DNA from: Calendula officinalis
Taxonomy: Eukaryota; Streptophyta; Magnoliopsida; Asterales; Asteraceae
NCBI GenBank assembly: GCA_963853835.1
Contig: OY970835.1
Location: 34,546,047 to 34,610,046 of the forward strand
Length of the DNA stretch: 64,000 nucleotides
Direction: 5' to 3'
The notes under the pieces are model-generated. The model was given only the letters and a program-made list of their open reading frames with translations, did not search any database and had not been told where the DNA came from. Positions 23,696 through 35,973 of this stretch are shown here, piece by piece. Each line of letters begins with the position of its first letter. Position 1 is the stretch's first letter. Made by a program: the position numbers and the translations under genes.

Positions 23696-25592
23696 GAGCA
23701 AGGGGTGTGGTGGCTTAAGCCACTTCGTCACCTCTGCGCCACCTATGCGCCACATCACCATTTCACATTTCACATTCAAAACCCCCAAATACCCCATCTA
23801 CCATCACTTAAGCCATTTGGGCCCCACCACCATTTTTTTCTTTTTTTAAAAACATTATACTTCATTAAAATAAATATTACACAATACAAAATAAAAATAC
23901 CTAAAAAATAAAAAAAATTACCGAAAATAAAAAAAAATTACCGAAAAATAAAAAAAAAGACCGAAAATTAGGAAAAAAATTACACACGATTTTCTTGATA
24001 TTGTTGCCAAATATGGTCCATAATATTTCGTTGGTGCGATTCGTGTGTACGTTTATCACGTAATTCCCGTGATCTCAGTCGTTGTATTTCGGCTCTCTCG
24101 ACCCAAGTACGTTCTAAATTAAGTTGTGGAGTCACATACAACTCGTTCATATCGCTTATGGCAAAGTTTTGATCTTTTACAATCATGTTATGCAATATGA
24201 TGCATGCGTACATGGTTCTACGTAGCTTGTTGACACTCCACGAACGAGCCGGTTGGCGAATAATCCCCCAACGCCCCTGTAAGACACCAAATGCACGTTC
24301 TACGTCTTTTCTTGCACTTTCTTGTCTTCTTTTGAAGTAAGCACGTTTTTCGTCTCGTGCAACAGTAAATGATTTGACAAAGCTTGCCCATTGTGGGTAA
24401 ATACCATCAGCTAGGTAGTACCCGTTCTGATAAGTCACTCCATTTACAACAAAAGGGACCGAAGGAGCAATATCGTCAAGAAGGTTATCAAACAAGGGTG
24501 AGTTATTTAACACAGTGAGGTCGTTATTGGCACCCGCAACCCCAAAAAATGCGTGCCAAATCCACAAATCTTGCGAGGCGACAGCCTCTAGTATTATAGT
24601 TGGGTATTTTTTATCACCCCTACCATATTGGCCGTGCCATGCTTTTGGACAGTTGGTCCACTCCCAATGCATACAATCTATACTACCAAGCATTCCAGGA
24701 AACCCATGAGCGTTCTCGTGTTTTGTATATAGGTTTTGAACGTCATGGATGTCGGGTTTCCTTAAATACTCAGCGGTATATAAGTCGATAATACACTTGG
24801 TAAAATGATTTAGACAATCACGTGCACAATGTTCACCAATTTGTAAATATTCATCAAGTGAATCAGGTGTTATGCCATACGCCAATTGGCGAATGGCGGA
24901 CGTGCATTTCATTATAACACTAAAACCCATTAAACCGGTGGCATCCGGTCGTACTTTAAAAAATTCAAAATGGTTAGGAAGAGGTTCAGCAGTATAGTTA
25001 GAAATACCTTCGACTATTTCTAAGAATAATCGCCTGCTCATACGAAAGCGACGCCGGAAAACCGTCTCAGGGTACTTTGGATTATCACCAAAGTAGTCGT
25101 CCAATAAACGTTGCTCGGCAGCTTCACGATCTCGATAGACTGGCACGCGAGTCCGGGTTGGTTGAGCTTGTTGACGTTGCATGTATTGATGCACTTGAGT
25201 CATAAAAAAAATATCCGTCTCATCGTCGACATCGGACGAATAACTTCCGGGATCCATCAAATTTCGACGCATTTTGATCAAAGATTATGTAGAAAATATT
25301 GTGTGAAAGGGTTTAGTTTGAGAAATGGTGAGAAATGGTGTGTGGAAATATTGTGTAAAAGGGTTGGTATTTATAAGGGTTAATGATTTATTTAAAAAAA
25401 AAAAAAAAATTAAAAATCTGGAAACTAGCCGTTGCCAACGGCTAGTCCACGTGTCCCACCACCATTCGTCCGTTGCTTCCGTCGACGGGCCGGCGCACCG
25501 CCTCGCTGGCGTAACGCCCGGTGTCGTGGCGCGTCCGGCGCGCCTATGTGGCGTCCGGCGCCCACCCCTTCTCGCCACCATACCGCATCCTC
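23696..25592 (-). mobile_element. PIF/Harbinger transposon with intact transposase
   Basis: The terminal inverted repeats are imperfect: GAGCAAGGGGTGTGGTGGC at the left and, inverted, GAGGATGCGGTATGGTGGC at the right. Both ends are flanked by the 3-base target TTA (23693-23695 and 25593-25595), the hallmark of this superfamily. The only long frame is the transposase. I do not see the Myb-like second protein that autonomous plant elements usually carry, so it may depend on a helper. It lies in the 5' flank of the DUF724 gene; the paralogous copy at about 37144-37162 appears to show the unoccupied site. Confidence 0.88.
23980..25272 (-). CDS. Harbinger-type DDE transposase
   Basis: A single uninterrupted frame of 430 codons, from the ATG at 25270-25272 to the TAA at 23980-23982. 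An upstream TTG in frame was not used as the start. Motifs are those of the DDE_Tnp_4/HARBI1 nuclease: FPGMLGSIDCMHWEW with the first Asp, GVAGANNDLTVLNNSPLF with the second, and RKDVERAFGVLQGRW with the catalytic Glu, followed by ACIILHNMIV. The N terminus (FRRRFRMSRRLFLEIV) resembles the DNA-binding region of the family. All three catalytic acids are present and the frame is open, so the protein could be functional. Such proteins cut and paste their own and related MITE DNA. A domesticated host gene is unlikely because TIRs and a target duplication enclose it. Confidence 0.93.
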   Translation of the reverse strand: MRRNLMDPGSYSSDVDDETDIFFMTQVHQYMQRQQAQPTRTRVPVYRDREAAEQRLLDDYFGDNPKYPETVFRRRFRMSRRLFLEIVEGISNYTAEPLPNHFEFFKVRPDATGLMGFSVIMKCTSAIRQLAYGITPDSLDEYLQIGEHCARDCLNHFTKCIIDLYTAEYLRKPDIHDVQNLYTKHENAHGFPGMLGSIDCMHWEWTNCPKAWHGQYGRGDKKYPTIILEAVASQDLWIWHAFFGVAGANNDLTVLNNSPLFDNLLDDIAPSVPFVVNGVTYQNGYYLADGIYPQWASFVKSFTVARDEKRAYFKRRQESARKDVERAFGVLQGRWGIIRQPARSWSVNKLRRTMYACIILHNMIVKDQNFAISDMNELYVTPQLNLERTWVERAEIQRLRSRELRDKRTHESHQRNIMDHIWQQYQENRV

Positions 25593-25595
25593 TTA

Positions 25596-27251
25596 GTGAT
25601 GAGTGTTTTTCTAAGGGTAAATTAGTTTTTTAGGGGTAAATTATAGGTTTTGCTAATACGTGATTTATTGGTATATAATAATGAATGTTTAAATCAAATT
25701 TTCTTTAATTAGAGTAAAATAATATTTGAGTTAATCATTTTGGGTTATATTGACTCTACCCTTATTATAATTAAAAATGAAGGTTTTTGATAAATTAGAT
25801 GTTGGGGCATAAAAAATATTTAAAATTACTATGATGTGCTCCTGAAACATATATTAAAAAATCCCAATTATGTATTCTTCCATCCTACTTTATATTTAGA
25901 GTTGAGACGGCTCAAATGACACACATTCACTCAAATAAGTTATAGCGAGACCTACTCGCTAATGGATTATCTATCTTACACAACTACTATGAATTAGTAA
26001 AAAGAAGATAAATACGGTCACAAAACGTTCCCGGGCTAAGGAAGCTATTTAAAAAGAGTTCTTGAAGTGTTTATCATTGTGGTGTATTTTGTTGTTGTGC
26101 TTGTACACTTATGCTCTGAAAGCATGCATGTTAACACTTCATTATTTATTGTTTGTGAAACATGATTTCGTTGTTAACTTACGATTCGTTGATGTAGACT
26201 TGTCTTTAGAAAACATTTAATGTAGAATGCCATACTTATGTTGTCTGTCTTTGCACCTACTTACTGACAAATCAAAAATCAAAGTATAGTTCACATGTAG
26301 GTAATAGGAGCTGACAATGCTTTGTATATAATGAACGACATTTAATGATCTTCTAAAAAGGATCTTTCTATTTCAGTTTTGACTGGGTGCTTTAAGCGAG
26401 AAAATATAAGGTTCCAGTGTTATCAAGACCCTTATATATGTTAAGTCTGCTTATACTACCAGCTAGTTCCACACTAGTTGGGTAGTCTTCTTCTTATATT
26501 CATCTTTCGGCCTTATATAAGAATATTCTATCTTCTTTTGCAGCTGACTTGACTTGCATTCTTCAAGCTACTCCGGTGAAGACTTATTATAGATATATGC
26601 TGTTGATGACTCATTAATTTAATGCAGTTGGTTTTTTTCATGCTTGATATTCTCGACAAGCTATCACGATTGAAAAAACAATCGAATGGTGAGATTTAAA
26701 ATTAGGTATGTTACATATATCTCAATAATCAATATTTTTATAGCAACACCTTACCTCATTACATTAATAGGAGAATTTCGAACCTAAATCATCAGATAAT
26801 CAGAATCATAATCACTTAACCACACATCAAAGTGTCCCCTTATTACTAATCCTAATTGTTAGTACTATTTATATCTAATTATCTCAACTCTTTTCTTTTT
26901 CTATTCAAACATCAGGCTTAAAGTTGAATTGATCATAACCATTGGTGTTTCTGGAAAATGGATTAGGGCACTTATTGGTTTGAAGAAATAAGAAAAATCA
27001 AACACTTCAGTAGAAGATGGGCGTGTTATTAATTTTCTCGAAATACTGTTAGTTTTATTTAACCTTTTTCATTAACGCATCAAATCAAATGTGCTTATAT
27101 ATAGGTTGAACTACAAGTCTGTATATGCATCTGAATTCTTTATAGCTAAATTCGACAGAAGTAATGCCATGGTGGCTGAATTCTGTAACACGAGGGGTTT
27201 TATAAGAGCTCTTTAACGTTCAAGTTCGCTATATATATACATAAAAACAGA
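25596..27251. other. Spacer between the duplicated units
   Basis: AT-rich DNA between the upstream region of the intact DUF724 gene and the start of its decayed copy. Its first part contains stretches similar to PIP5K intron 1 and exon 2/3 (separate entry). From about 26060 to 27251 I recognise nothing: no gene, RNA or bounded transposon. Confidence 0.4.
25690..26060 (+). pseudogene. Possible decayed PIP5K copy (intron 1 to exon 3)
   Basis: The run TACCCTTATTATAATTAAAA with the following ATGAAGG-TTTTGATAAATTAGA closely matches PIP5K intron 1 at about 17368-17410. Further on, TAGCGAGACCTACTC (about 25947) resembles the start of exon 2 (TAGCAAGACCTGCTC), and GGGCTAAGGAAGCTATTT (about 26033) resembles the start of exon 3. 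The order is conserved, spacing is shortened and the frame is lost. Its place next to the DUF724 copy fits a duplication that covered both genes. The intronic match is good; the exon matches are short. Confidence 0.4.
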
Positions 27252-28161
27252 TATTTTACATTAGGATAGAAATACGATGGTTAGTAGAAGTTTAATACAT
27301 ATTCAACCTACCACGAAACTAAAGCAAAATTGTTACAAAAGTCAAAGCGTACAAAAGTAGTAGTAATGGGTGGCTTTAAACTTGATCGCAAAATCATAAC
27401 TTGGCATAATTTTCATTTTCACATTTTCTGCCATTTGGAAATTCAACATTAAACTAGGTTTAGTTTTCTAAATTAACTTGCTCCTTTGAGCATTTGATAA
27501 GGAAAAATGCTTACAGTTGTGATCATTTCTTGATCCACAAGAACCGGATTTTGATTAATAGCTTGAGATCCACTTGCTTCCATCACAGGCACCTTAACTT
27601 TTTTGTTTCCCTCGCTACCTAATACCATAATCCACATCAAAATTACATTTATTACTTATAATTCATCCACTATTTAGTGTAAAGGGAACAAGTGATCATA
27701 AATGTAGATTCGACCCAGATGTTGTAATTTCATTTCATTTACTTTATTACTTATGAACGGTACAAAATACGTTAAACAAGAAAACGTAGCTAAAAGGAAA
27801 TGGTTGTGTCAGCCAACATCTACTATTAATGCATACAACATTTTAAATCGTTTTATTCGATAAAACACAAATTATTATTGTAACACTATTGCCTTTTGTA
27901 ATCATAAATAACAGCTAATTAGTATTATACTTTAGGTGATGGTCGGTTTTGGTAATTATAAGTTTTGAGGTCCATTTTGTAATTACAAGTTTTTGAGGTC
28001 CATATTTGTAATTACAAATTTACAAGTTTTTAACCGGCCTATTTAGGTGATTATAGTGTTGGAAAATGAAACAAATATAAGGCCTAAAAACTTCTTTTAA
28101 TTACCAAAATAGGGACCCAAAAAAAACTTTATTTAAATTACAAAAGTAGGCAGGCTAAAAA

Positions 28162-28485
28162 CTCTTTGATTTAAAATAAGTGATACACTTTTCTTTTTGG
28201 GGTGATTCAAAATAAGTGATACATTTTGAAAAATTACCTTATTTGGCAAAAAAAAGTGGGACATTCATCCACTAACTATCTACTTTAATAAAGTGAAATG
28301 ACCCCTTTACACTTACTTTTTACTTTTAAACATCATTAACCTCACTTTATTCAAAGAGTGTGGGACTCATTCCCCACTAACCATCCAATTAATCTAATTT
28401 AACAATCATTATAATTTTTTGTCAAGCAATTCAGCAATCATCGTGAAACACAAAGTGTATCACTTATTTTGAATCGGAGAATGTA
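28162..28485. mobile_element. Stowaway-like MITE, copy D (worn ends)
   Basis: Same family as the copies at 6115 and 15411: inner arms AAAATAAGTGATACACTTT and ATCACTTATTTTGAATCGGAGAATGTA. The outer left bases are altered (ACTCTTTGATTT in place of TACTTCCTCCGATTC). It sits in the intron between exons 3 and 4 of the DUF724 pseudogene and is absent from the intact copy. Confidence 0.75.
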
Positions 28486-28721
28486 ATTACTAAAATGGAC
28501 CTTAAAAAGTTGACATTGACAAAACAGACCACCGGCTAAATTATATTGCTATTTTATCACATTTGGCCATAAAAGAAAAACAAATAAATAAAACGGCCCA
28601 TAAAATAGACCTGTTGAAGATTGTTTTACCACGTGAAGCTTCTTCTACTGAACTGTTCACTTTACCAACCATCTCACCATTCCTTTCCTGCACACTTGAT
28701 AACTTAAAATCCATTCATGAC

Positions 28722-29262
28722 TATTTGAATATTTGCAGAAAAACGATTAGAATTGAGGACGTGATAATCACTATCCTTAAAGAATATTAGCCCCCACTAC
28801 AAACGCTGGTGGGAATCGAGACTAATTTCTTCCCAGGATTCGACCTCAAAGAAACAGAAAATTATGCAGCGTACATAATTTCCTCATGAACTTCAGAGAA
28901 TTGCATTTTGTGTGTGAGAATTTCGGATTTTGTATATATGAGAATTTGGCCTAATCTTGCACATTATAACCACGAATTTGCAGTTCAAACATAACCAACA
29001 AACGGTTAAAAGATAACTGCTATAAACTGTTTTTGACAGTTTCTAAAATCTGTGCAAAAATTAAATCCGAATTTCTAAGGAAGCAAAGGGTGCAAAGTGC
29101 TAAGTGCTAAGTCTATGATTTCTTTTCCCTCCAAAACCTTTTGAAAGCTATTTGATCATTTATGTGAATTAGCACTTATAAACCTTTCTTTACTTTTATC
29201 ATCCACCAATATGGGATACATATAACACACTAATTAGATAATAAAACTCATATGTTCCAACA
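28722..29262. mobile_element. Small solo LTR, 5-bp TSD ATGAC
   Basis: Starts TATTTGAATATTTGCAG (the expected TG is mutated to TA) and ends ATGTTCCAACA. Perfect 5-base duplications ATGAC lie at 28717-28721 and 29263-29267. The intact paralogue has continuous sequence at this point (about 22436-22450), which supports an insertion. Its ends resemble those of the Copia LTRs at 30479 and 35974, so a related Copia lineage is likely. Confidence 0.75.
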
Positions 29263-30478
29263 ATGACAACAATTAATAAATCCAAAATCATTAATTAAAA
29301 AGTAACAACTCACAATTTTTTTGTGTGAACAACTTCTCCTTTTAGTATAAACTTTGAGGCCCACTATTTTTTTCTCTAAATCAGTTGGAAGAGTTCCTTT
29401 TAATGGTGTAGTGAAACCTGAGTTAGCATCAGTATTTGACTCTGATTTATTTTTATCACCCGATTCCGGTTTAGCTGTCTGCAAAACAAATACATACCAT
29501 TTTGACTCTTTAGTCAAGCATCATTTTGACTTTTGTACACACATGTTTTCTTCAAGTTGAATAAATTCATTTTAAGATTTGAAGGCAAGATTTAAAGATC
29601 ATCTACTAATCGCTTCTTCTATAATATTAGAAATATTTTTTAAATCAATAATTTATTCAATGTCATCTCCATTCTCCAACAACTAAAACCCTAAATCTGT
29701 TCAAAATGACACATACTTACATCTCGATTTTTGTAAATTTCCACATGGTTTCCACTAAAACCCTAAATTTAAAGCCAGAGTGAGTTATTTCAGCCATGCA
29801 AAACCCCTAAAATCATATCAACCTTTGCAGTAAAAACATAAATAAATTGGGGTTATACATGCAAACAGAAGTTGAAAACGAAATGTACCTTCTTCAGTGG
29901 GACCACCCAACCGCCGTCAACCCAGTCAACGTGAAGTCGCAACTGAGACCCGTTAAACTCAAATTCCTCATGAGGGTTTTCAAACGCAACAACAAATTTC
30001 TTATTTTCACCATCGACAATCACCTTATTTATCACACCAATCCACCACCCATCTCTATAGTCTGCCTCGATGATGTCATTCACCTCAAAATCACCACCAC
30101 CATCCGCCACCTTCACCGGAGGTAATGGTCGTACGGACGAAGGGTCAACGACCTCGGTCAAATGCTCTTCCAAATTTTCGTCTTCAAACAACGTATCGTA
30201 CTTAATTAAATACCCCGTTTTCTTAAAGTTTTTTTTTCTTTTTGCTAGGTAACATTTTTTTGGTTGGAGAAGCTTCAATTATATCGACGATGGTGGCTAC
30301 GTACCATGCACCATAGAATCCGGGTTCGTCGGTGCTTACTTCAACAGTAGATCCTTTCGTAACAGTGAAGCCCACCATTGTTACAGATACAAATATAGCT
30401 GGGGGATTTGGAAATGGGGTTTTTTGGTATTAGTGCTTCATTGATGGGAGATATTAAAGATGATTTTGGGGCTATATT

Positions 30479-31214
30479 TGTTGAATATTTTATATTTTGT
30501 AACAATGTTAGTAATAATGAAATAACCAAAATGAATAGACAAACCTGAAAGTTGACGAAGAACAAACTGCACGGAATGAAAGTTCCTGTCCTTAAAGGTT
30601 TATACGTGCTTTATTCGCTGTAAGACTCAAATGTACACACCCAGGATTTGATGCAGCAACAACGGTATGTTCCACAGCAAGAAACACCGTGTAACACAAA
30701 GTGATACTCGGAAACAGAGAGAAGAATCAATAGCGCAAGAAGCTGTTTGTTTTGGTGTGTTTTTCACTCTGCCAATGATGTCCCTTTTATAGGGAGTCAT
30801 GAGGCAATACACAAAAAACGGCCAAGCAGTTTAATGGCCATTAACCTGTGACAAAAAACGTCTAGACTGAATTTAAACCAATTGATTATGGTCAAAAAAC
30901 GGAAGCAGTATTAACAGCCCCCATTAAGTCTGGCGTTTCACTTGACTATCACAGAATGGCCACAAAAAAAAAAAAGCTCCTCAGCTCCCAGCGACCGATG
31001 CGTCGTGCGAAGTGCAAAGTGCGCCTAAATCGCGCCATCGGTCTCGGCTCGGCGCGCGTGTGGGTCTAGCCTTTAATCCTCCACTAAAGCCTTTGAAAGC
31101 TTAAGGAATTAAATGCCTTATAAACCCATTGAAAGTTCTTCCTCCCACCAATGTGGGAACTTGACAACTTGCAAGTAATTAATTAATATCACCTATTAAT
31201 TAATATTTCCAACA
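30479..31214 (-). repeat. 3' LTR of the Copia element
   Basis: Starts TGTTGAATATTTTATATT and ends ATATTTCCAACA, 736 bp. It is the 3' LTR because the coding region runs on the minus strand and the polypurine tract abuts it. Compared with the other LTR it has a 7-base extra segment near 30989 and a longer A-run. Confidence 0.95.
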
Positions 31215-31232
31215 ATCCCCCACCAAGTTGGA
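31215..31232 (-). other. Polypurine tract of the Copia element
   Basis: Read on the minus strand this is TTGGTGGGGGAT directly before the 3' LTR, the expected place and composition for the plus-strand priming site. Confidence 0.75.
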
Positions 31233-31722
31233 AAGTTTCCTTTCATTCTGACAGATGCTGTCACTTAGGTGTCACGAAGATTAAACCCAAGTTTAATGTG
31301 AGCAAACAAGAGGAGATTGATTCAATGGTATCCTAATAGGTTTAAACCAAGAACCTTAATAACCTCCCCGGTTTACCCCCACACAACATATGCCGTCTTT
31401 GTGTTCTCCCTGAGCACTAATATGGTCATGTGCTAAAATCCTTTTCATGACCCTTTAGAAGACAAACCAACAGTCTCCATTTGAGGCGGCACCACCTCTA
31501 GATCATATAGGCAAAATTTTACAACACCTTCGTTGCTTAGATGTCTCCAAAATTTTGTTAAGAGTATTAACTCATCCTTGTTCTCGGCAACGACGTACTA
31601 TCCTACCTCACATGGATCTATTTTGATTGATAGTACCTTCTGTCATTAGTAATTTCGTTGTTACCCATTAAACTTGAAAATAGGAGCACTAAGTTCAAGT
31701 TGGGTTTCCATTACTAACGATT

Positions 31723-34700
31723 CTAATTTGGTTTTAGACCCATGACTCTCGCGGCAAATGTTATCAAATCTCTCGTCAGAGGTTTGGTAAACGCGTCTGC
31801 CAAGTTCTTCGATGTCTTGACATAAACAACTTTGATGGTACCACTTTCAATTAGTTGTCTCACAGAATGATGACGAAGACCTACGTGTCTCGTCTTCCCA
31901 TTATATACAGAATTATAAACTTTAGATAGTGTGGCCTCACTATCACAGTACATGGGAATTGAAGGCATCGGAGTATCCCACAAACGAATATCCAAGAGTA
32001 GATCTCTAATCCACTCTGCCTCTTTGCCTGCAGCGGCTAAAGCAATAAGCTCAGCTTCCATCGTTGAGTGAGCTATACATGACTGTTTCTTGCTTGCCCA
32101 AGAAATAGCCCCACTAGCTAGTGTATAAATCCATCCACTTGTGGATTTAGAATCACTCATGTTATCAATCCAGCTGGCATCTGAATACCCCTCTAGTATA
32201 CTAGAATTTGATGTGTAAGTCAACTCAAGATTACTAGTCCTTTTCAGGTATCCTAGTACTCTTCCCACTGCCTTCCAGTGCTCTGTACTGGGATTCACAG
32301 TGTATTGACTTAGTTTGCTTACTGCAAAAGCAATGTCAGGTCTAGTGCAGTATGTAGCATACATCATGCTTCCAATTGCACCAGCATATTCTAGTTGAGC
32401 CACTGCTCTACCAGAGTTCACTTCAAGTTTTACACTAGAATCAAAAGGAGTGTTAAATTCCTTAATATTCAAGTGTTGAAACTTTGTCAATATTTTCTTT
32501 ATGTAATGAGATTGACTTAGAGAAATTTGACTATCTGTCCTTTTAACCTTAATACCAAGAATGGTATCCACTTCCCCTAAATCTTTCATCTTAAAGTTGG
32601 AGGATAGGTATTTCTTCGTATCAAGAATACCTTTCAGGTGAGTGTCAATGATCAACATATCATCAACATAAAGACAGATAACTACGGTGTATTCAGGTGT
32701 GCATTTAGTGTAGATACATCTATCAACACTATTATGCTTAAAACCGAATGCAGATACAGTGGTGTCAAACCTCTCATGCCACTGCTTTGGAGCTTGCTTC
32801 AATCCGTACAGTGATTTAATAAGTCTACACACTTTGTTTTCCTGTCCGGATACTATGAAACCTTCAGGTTGCTCCAAGTATATCTCCTCCTTGAGATATC
32901 CATTTAGAAATGTTGTCTTCACATCCATTTGATGAATGTACAGTCCTTTCAATGCTGAGATTGCTATAAGAGTTCTAATTGAACTGATTCTAGCAACCGG
33001 AGCATATGTATCAAAATAATCAATACTTCTCTTTGTCTATAACCTTTAGCGACTAATCTCGCTTTATAGGCAGATATTGATCCATCTGGATGATACTTCC
33101 TCTTGAAGATCCATTTAGATCCTATGGGTCTCTTTCCCTTGGGAAGATCAGCTAACTCCCAAGTTCCATTTCCCATAATTGAATCCATTTCATCATTAAT
33201 AGCATCCTTCCAGAATGGAGCATCTCTTGATGTCACGGCTTCAGTAAAAGTCTTAGGATCATCATCTAAATTAATAGCCAAAATGACCCTTCTCGTCACC
33301 TTAGATTGAGATCCTTCGATCAAATATGATAGAAAATCATCTCCAAAATTCTTTTCCTTTCTCACCCTTGTACTTCTCATTGGTTCTTTTACAACAGAAG
33401 AAGGTGCTTCTTCTATATTAGAAGAAGGTGTTATAATATCTCGAGAAGTACTGGGTGCTGAAATGGGATTAGAGGTAGAATTGGAGTTTTCATCATCTCC
33501 TATTAGCTTATCCTCGAAGAACTCTACATCTCTGGATTCTACGACTACACCTGATTCTTTATCCAACAATCGGTATGCCTTGCTATTCTGAGCATATCCA
33601 ATGAATATACTTTTCATAGCTCGAGCTCCCAACTTGGATATTTTAGGATCAGGTGTACGATAATAAGCTAAACACCCCCACACTCTTAGATAATCTAAGT
33701 TAGGTTTTCTACCTTTCCATAACTCATAGGGACTGGAGGGAATCACACGACTAGTGATTCTGTTGTGCACATAACATGCTGTCAACAATGCTTCCCCCCA
33801 CAGATTGTGTGGCAAACACGAATGATTCAACATACAATTGACCATCTCAACAAGGGTTCTATTATTTCTTTCAGCCAAACCATTCTGTTGGGGAGTATAT
33901 GGTGATGTTCTTTCATGCTTGATACCATTCTCTTCACAGAATGTATCAAACTCATGATTAAAGTATTCTCCGCCTCTGTCCGAGCGAAGAATCTTTATAT
34001 GTTTTTCATGTTGATTTTCAACCTCGGCCTTATATAGTTTAAATGCATTAAAAGCTTCGTCTTTTGTATGCAATAAGTAAACATATAAATAACGGCTCAA
34101 GTCATCACAAAATGTTATAAAATATCTCTTTCCTCCACGAGTGAGTATACCATTCAGTTCACAAATATCTGAATGTATTAATTCTAGTAATGTTGTATTT
34201 CTCTTAACGCTTGGAAAAGGTTTCTTTATAAACTTTGATTTTACACAAATTTCACATATGTCAAAAACTTTATTATTTAATTTTAACAAGCCTTTAGTTT
34301 GCATTTTTTCAGTATTTTTAATATTAGTGTGAGCTAAACGTTTATGCCATAAAGAAATTGAACAAGCAATATAATCAGTAAACATTATTTCATTAAGTTC
34401 ATAGCCAACAACATTACTAGTGGTACCGTCACTATCACTTGCGGTACCATCACTTTCACTCTCAGAAAAATCAACGTTCAAAACACTATCACCATAATGG
34501 TGACTACTACCCACATCCCCCTCAAACAATTCAAGCCGATACATACCACGCGTATTAACGGCTTGCCCCACATACACCCCATCTTTATAAAACAAGGTCC
34601 TACCACCCTCAATCACCAACTTGAAACCATTATTATCAAACTTGGATGCCGACACAAGTCCTTTTGACACTCCCGGCACATGCAACACATCACGAAGGGT

Positions 34701-35900
34701 GACCATACTCCCATTACGGAAAGTTAGCAACACCGTGCCAATACCTTGAACACGCACCCTGTGACCATCAGCACATGCCACCACCATTCCTTCACGAACC
34801 GGGCCATAAGTTTGGAAGCTGCTACGATTCCCACAAACATGAATCGTAGCTCCAGAATCAAGAAACCATCCACGAGCTGATATCACACGAGTCAATGTGG
34901 AAATCATGCTTGATTCCCCAAGATCCACATTGGCAATCAAGTGAGATAGATCCGCAACAGCATTTGCGGATCCACCAACGGGCCCCGATTCCCGTAGTGG
35001 ACATTCTCGTGCATAATGCCCTGTTTCTCCACAAACATGGCACTTTCCTGTTTTCTTGGTTTGATTGTTTTGATGATGATTAGTGGGCCTCTTGAACTCC
35101 TTCTTTTTGGGTCACATGTTCTTGTTCATTTTGAACCCTTTCTTGCCTTTGTAACCAGAACCAGATCCCGAACCCGAACCAGATGCATAACCATGACCCC
35201 CACCTGACACGTGGTGAACATTCATTCCGACTTTACCCTTTTTGTCCCTGTTGCGAGTTTCCTCCTCAATACGGAGGTGTTTCAACAGAACATCCAAAGA
35301 GTAGTCCTCGGATTTGTGCATCATTCTTTTGGAAAAGTCTTTCCAAGAAGGTGGTAACTTGCAAATGATTGCTCCAACCTGAAAAAGCTCTGGAAGATTA
35401 ATAGATAGAGAATTCAACTTATTCACTATCACCTGGAGTTCATGCACTTGCTCCATGATCGGCTTATCATCCACCATTTGAAACTCGAAGTATTTAGACA
35501 CAAGATACTTGTTGGTACCTTCTTCACGTGCCTTGTACTTGAGTTCAATAGCTTTCCACAACTCTATAGGATTTGTAATAGGAGCATACAAATCATATAG
35601 ACGGTCGGATAACGAGTTCTTGATGTGTCCCAAGCATAAATGTTCAGACTCTCTACGCAGAGCCCTTTGCTTATCAAGATCAGCAAATACTTGCACATCA
35701 GGGGCATCTCCCTCAGCAGGGACTGGATTAGCGGGAATTGGGGGCAATTCAGGATCCAACACAAAGCTTAGTTTAAGCACAGCAAGCATAAACAAGACTT
35801 TTTCAGCCCAACGAGTGTAGTTCTGCCCATCAAAAAGATCAAGCTTGATGAATTCTTGATTCATCAAACGGAAGTTGGTGGAGGAGATTTCAATATCCAT
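31723..35900 (-). pseudogene. Copia gag-pol polyprotein, two breaks
   Basis: The frame starts at the ATG 35898-35900. It runs through a UBN2-type gag, a CCHC zinc knuckle (CHVCGETGHYAREC, about 35000-35040), an aspartic protease site (WFLDSGAT, about 34855), integrase (HKRLAH zinc-binding start, then DDE residues ending in GLAERNNRT near 33870), reverse transcriptase with YVDDM (about 32650) and RNase H (SDASW, about 32170), to a TAG at 31723-31725. One in-frame TGA at 35112-35114 separates gag from the zinc knuckle. One single-base loss at about 33026-33030, in the reverse transcriptase after KGYRQRE, shifts the frame. Everything else is open. With both breaks the element should not be autonomous, though its LTRs could still drive transcription. 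Confidence 0.93.
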
Positions 35901-35973
35901 TATCTTTTCTGAAAGTTTACTAACAGATTAATTACAGAATATAAAACAAAGAAAAATTATAAACCTTTAAGAT

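Larger units (their letters stand above)
27252..30478 (-). pseudogene. Truncated duplicate of the Agenet/DUF724 gene
   Basis: A tandem copy of 19477-23640. Counterparts remain for exon 1 (30377-29889), exon 2 (29478-29314), exon 3 (about 28700-28612) and exon 4 (27618-27515, same length as the intact exon and still open). Sequence then jumps from the exon 4/5 intron to a short tail of the last exon and 3' flank (27252-27440), so exon 5, the repeat array and almost all of DUF724 are deleted. Exon 1 also carries a one-base gain in an A-run (about 30229-30237) that shifts the frame. A Stowaway MITE and a small solo LTR have entered its introns, and a Copia element cuts its 5' flank. It could at most encode a short Agenet fragment. 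Confidence 0.88.

Noticed and set aside
25273..25281. Start of the Harbinger transposase three codons upstream
   Set aside because: The codon is TTG; the ATG at 25270-25272 is the better start.
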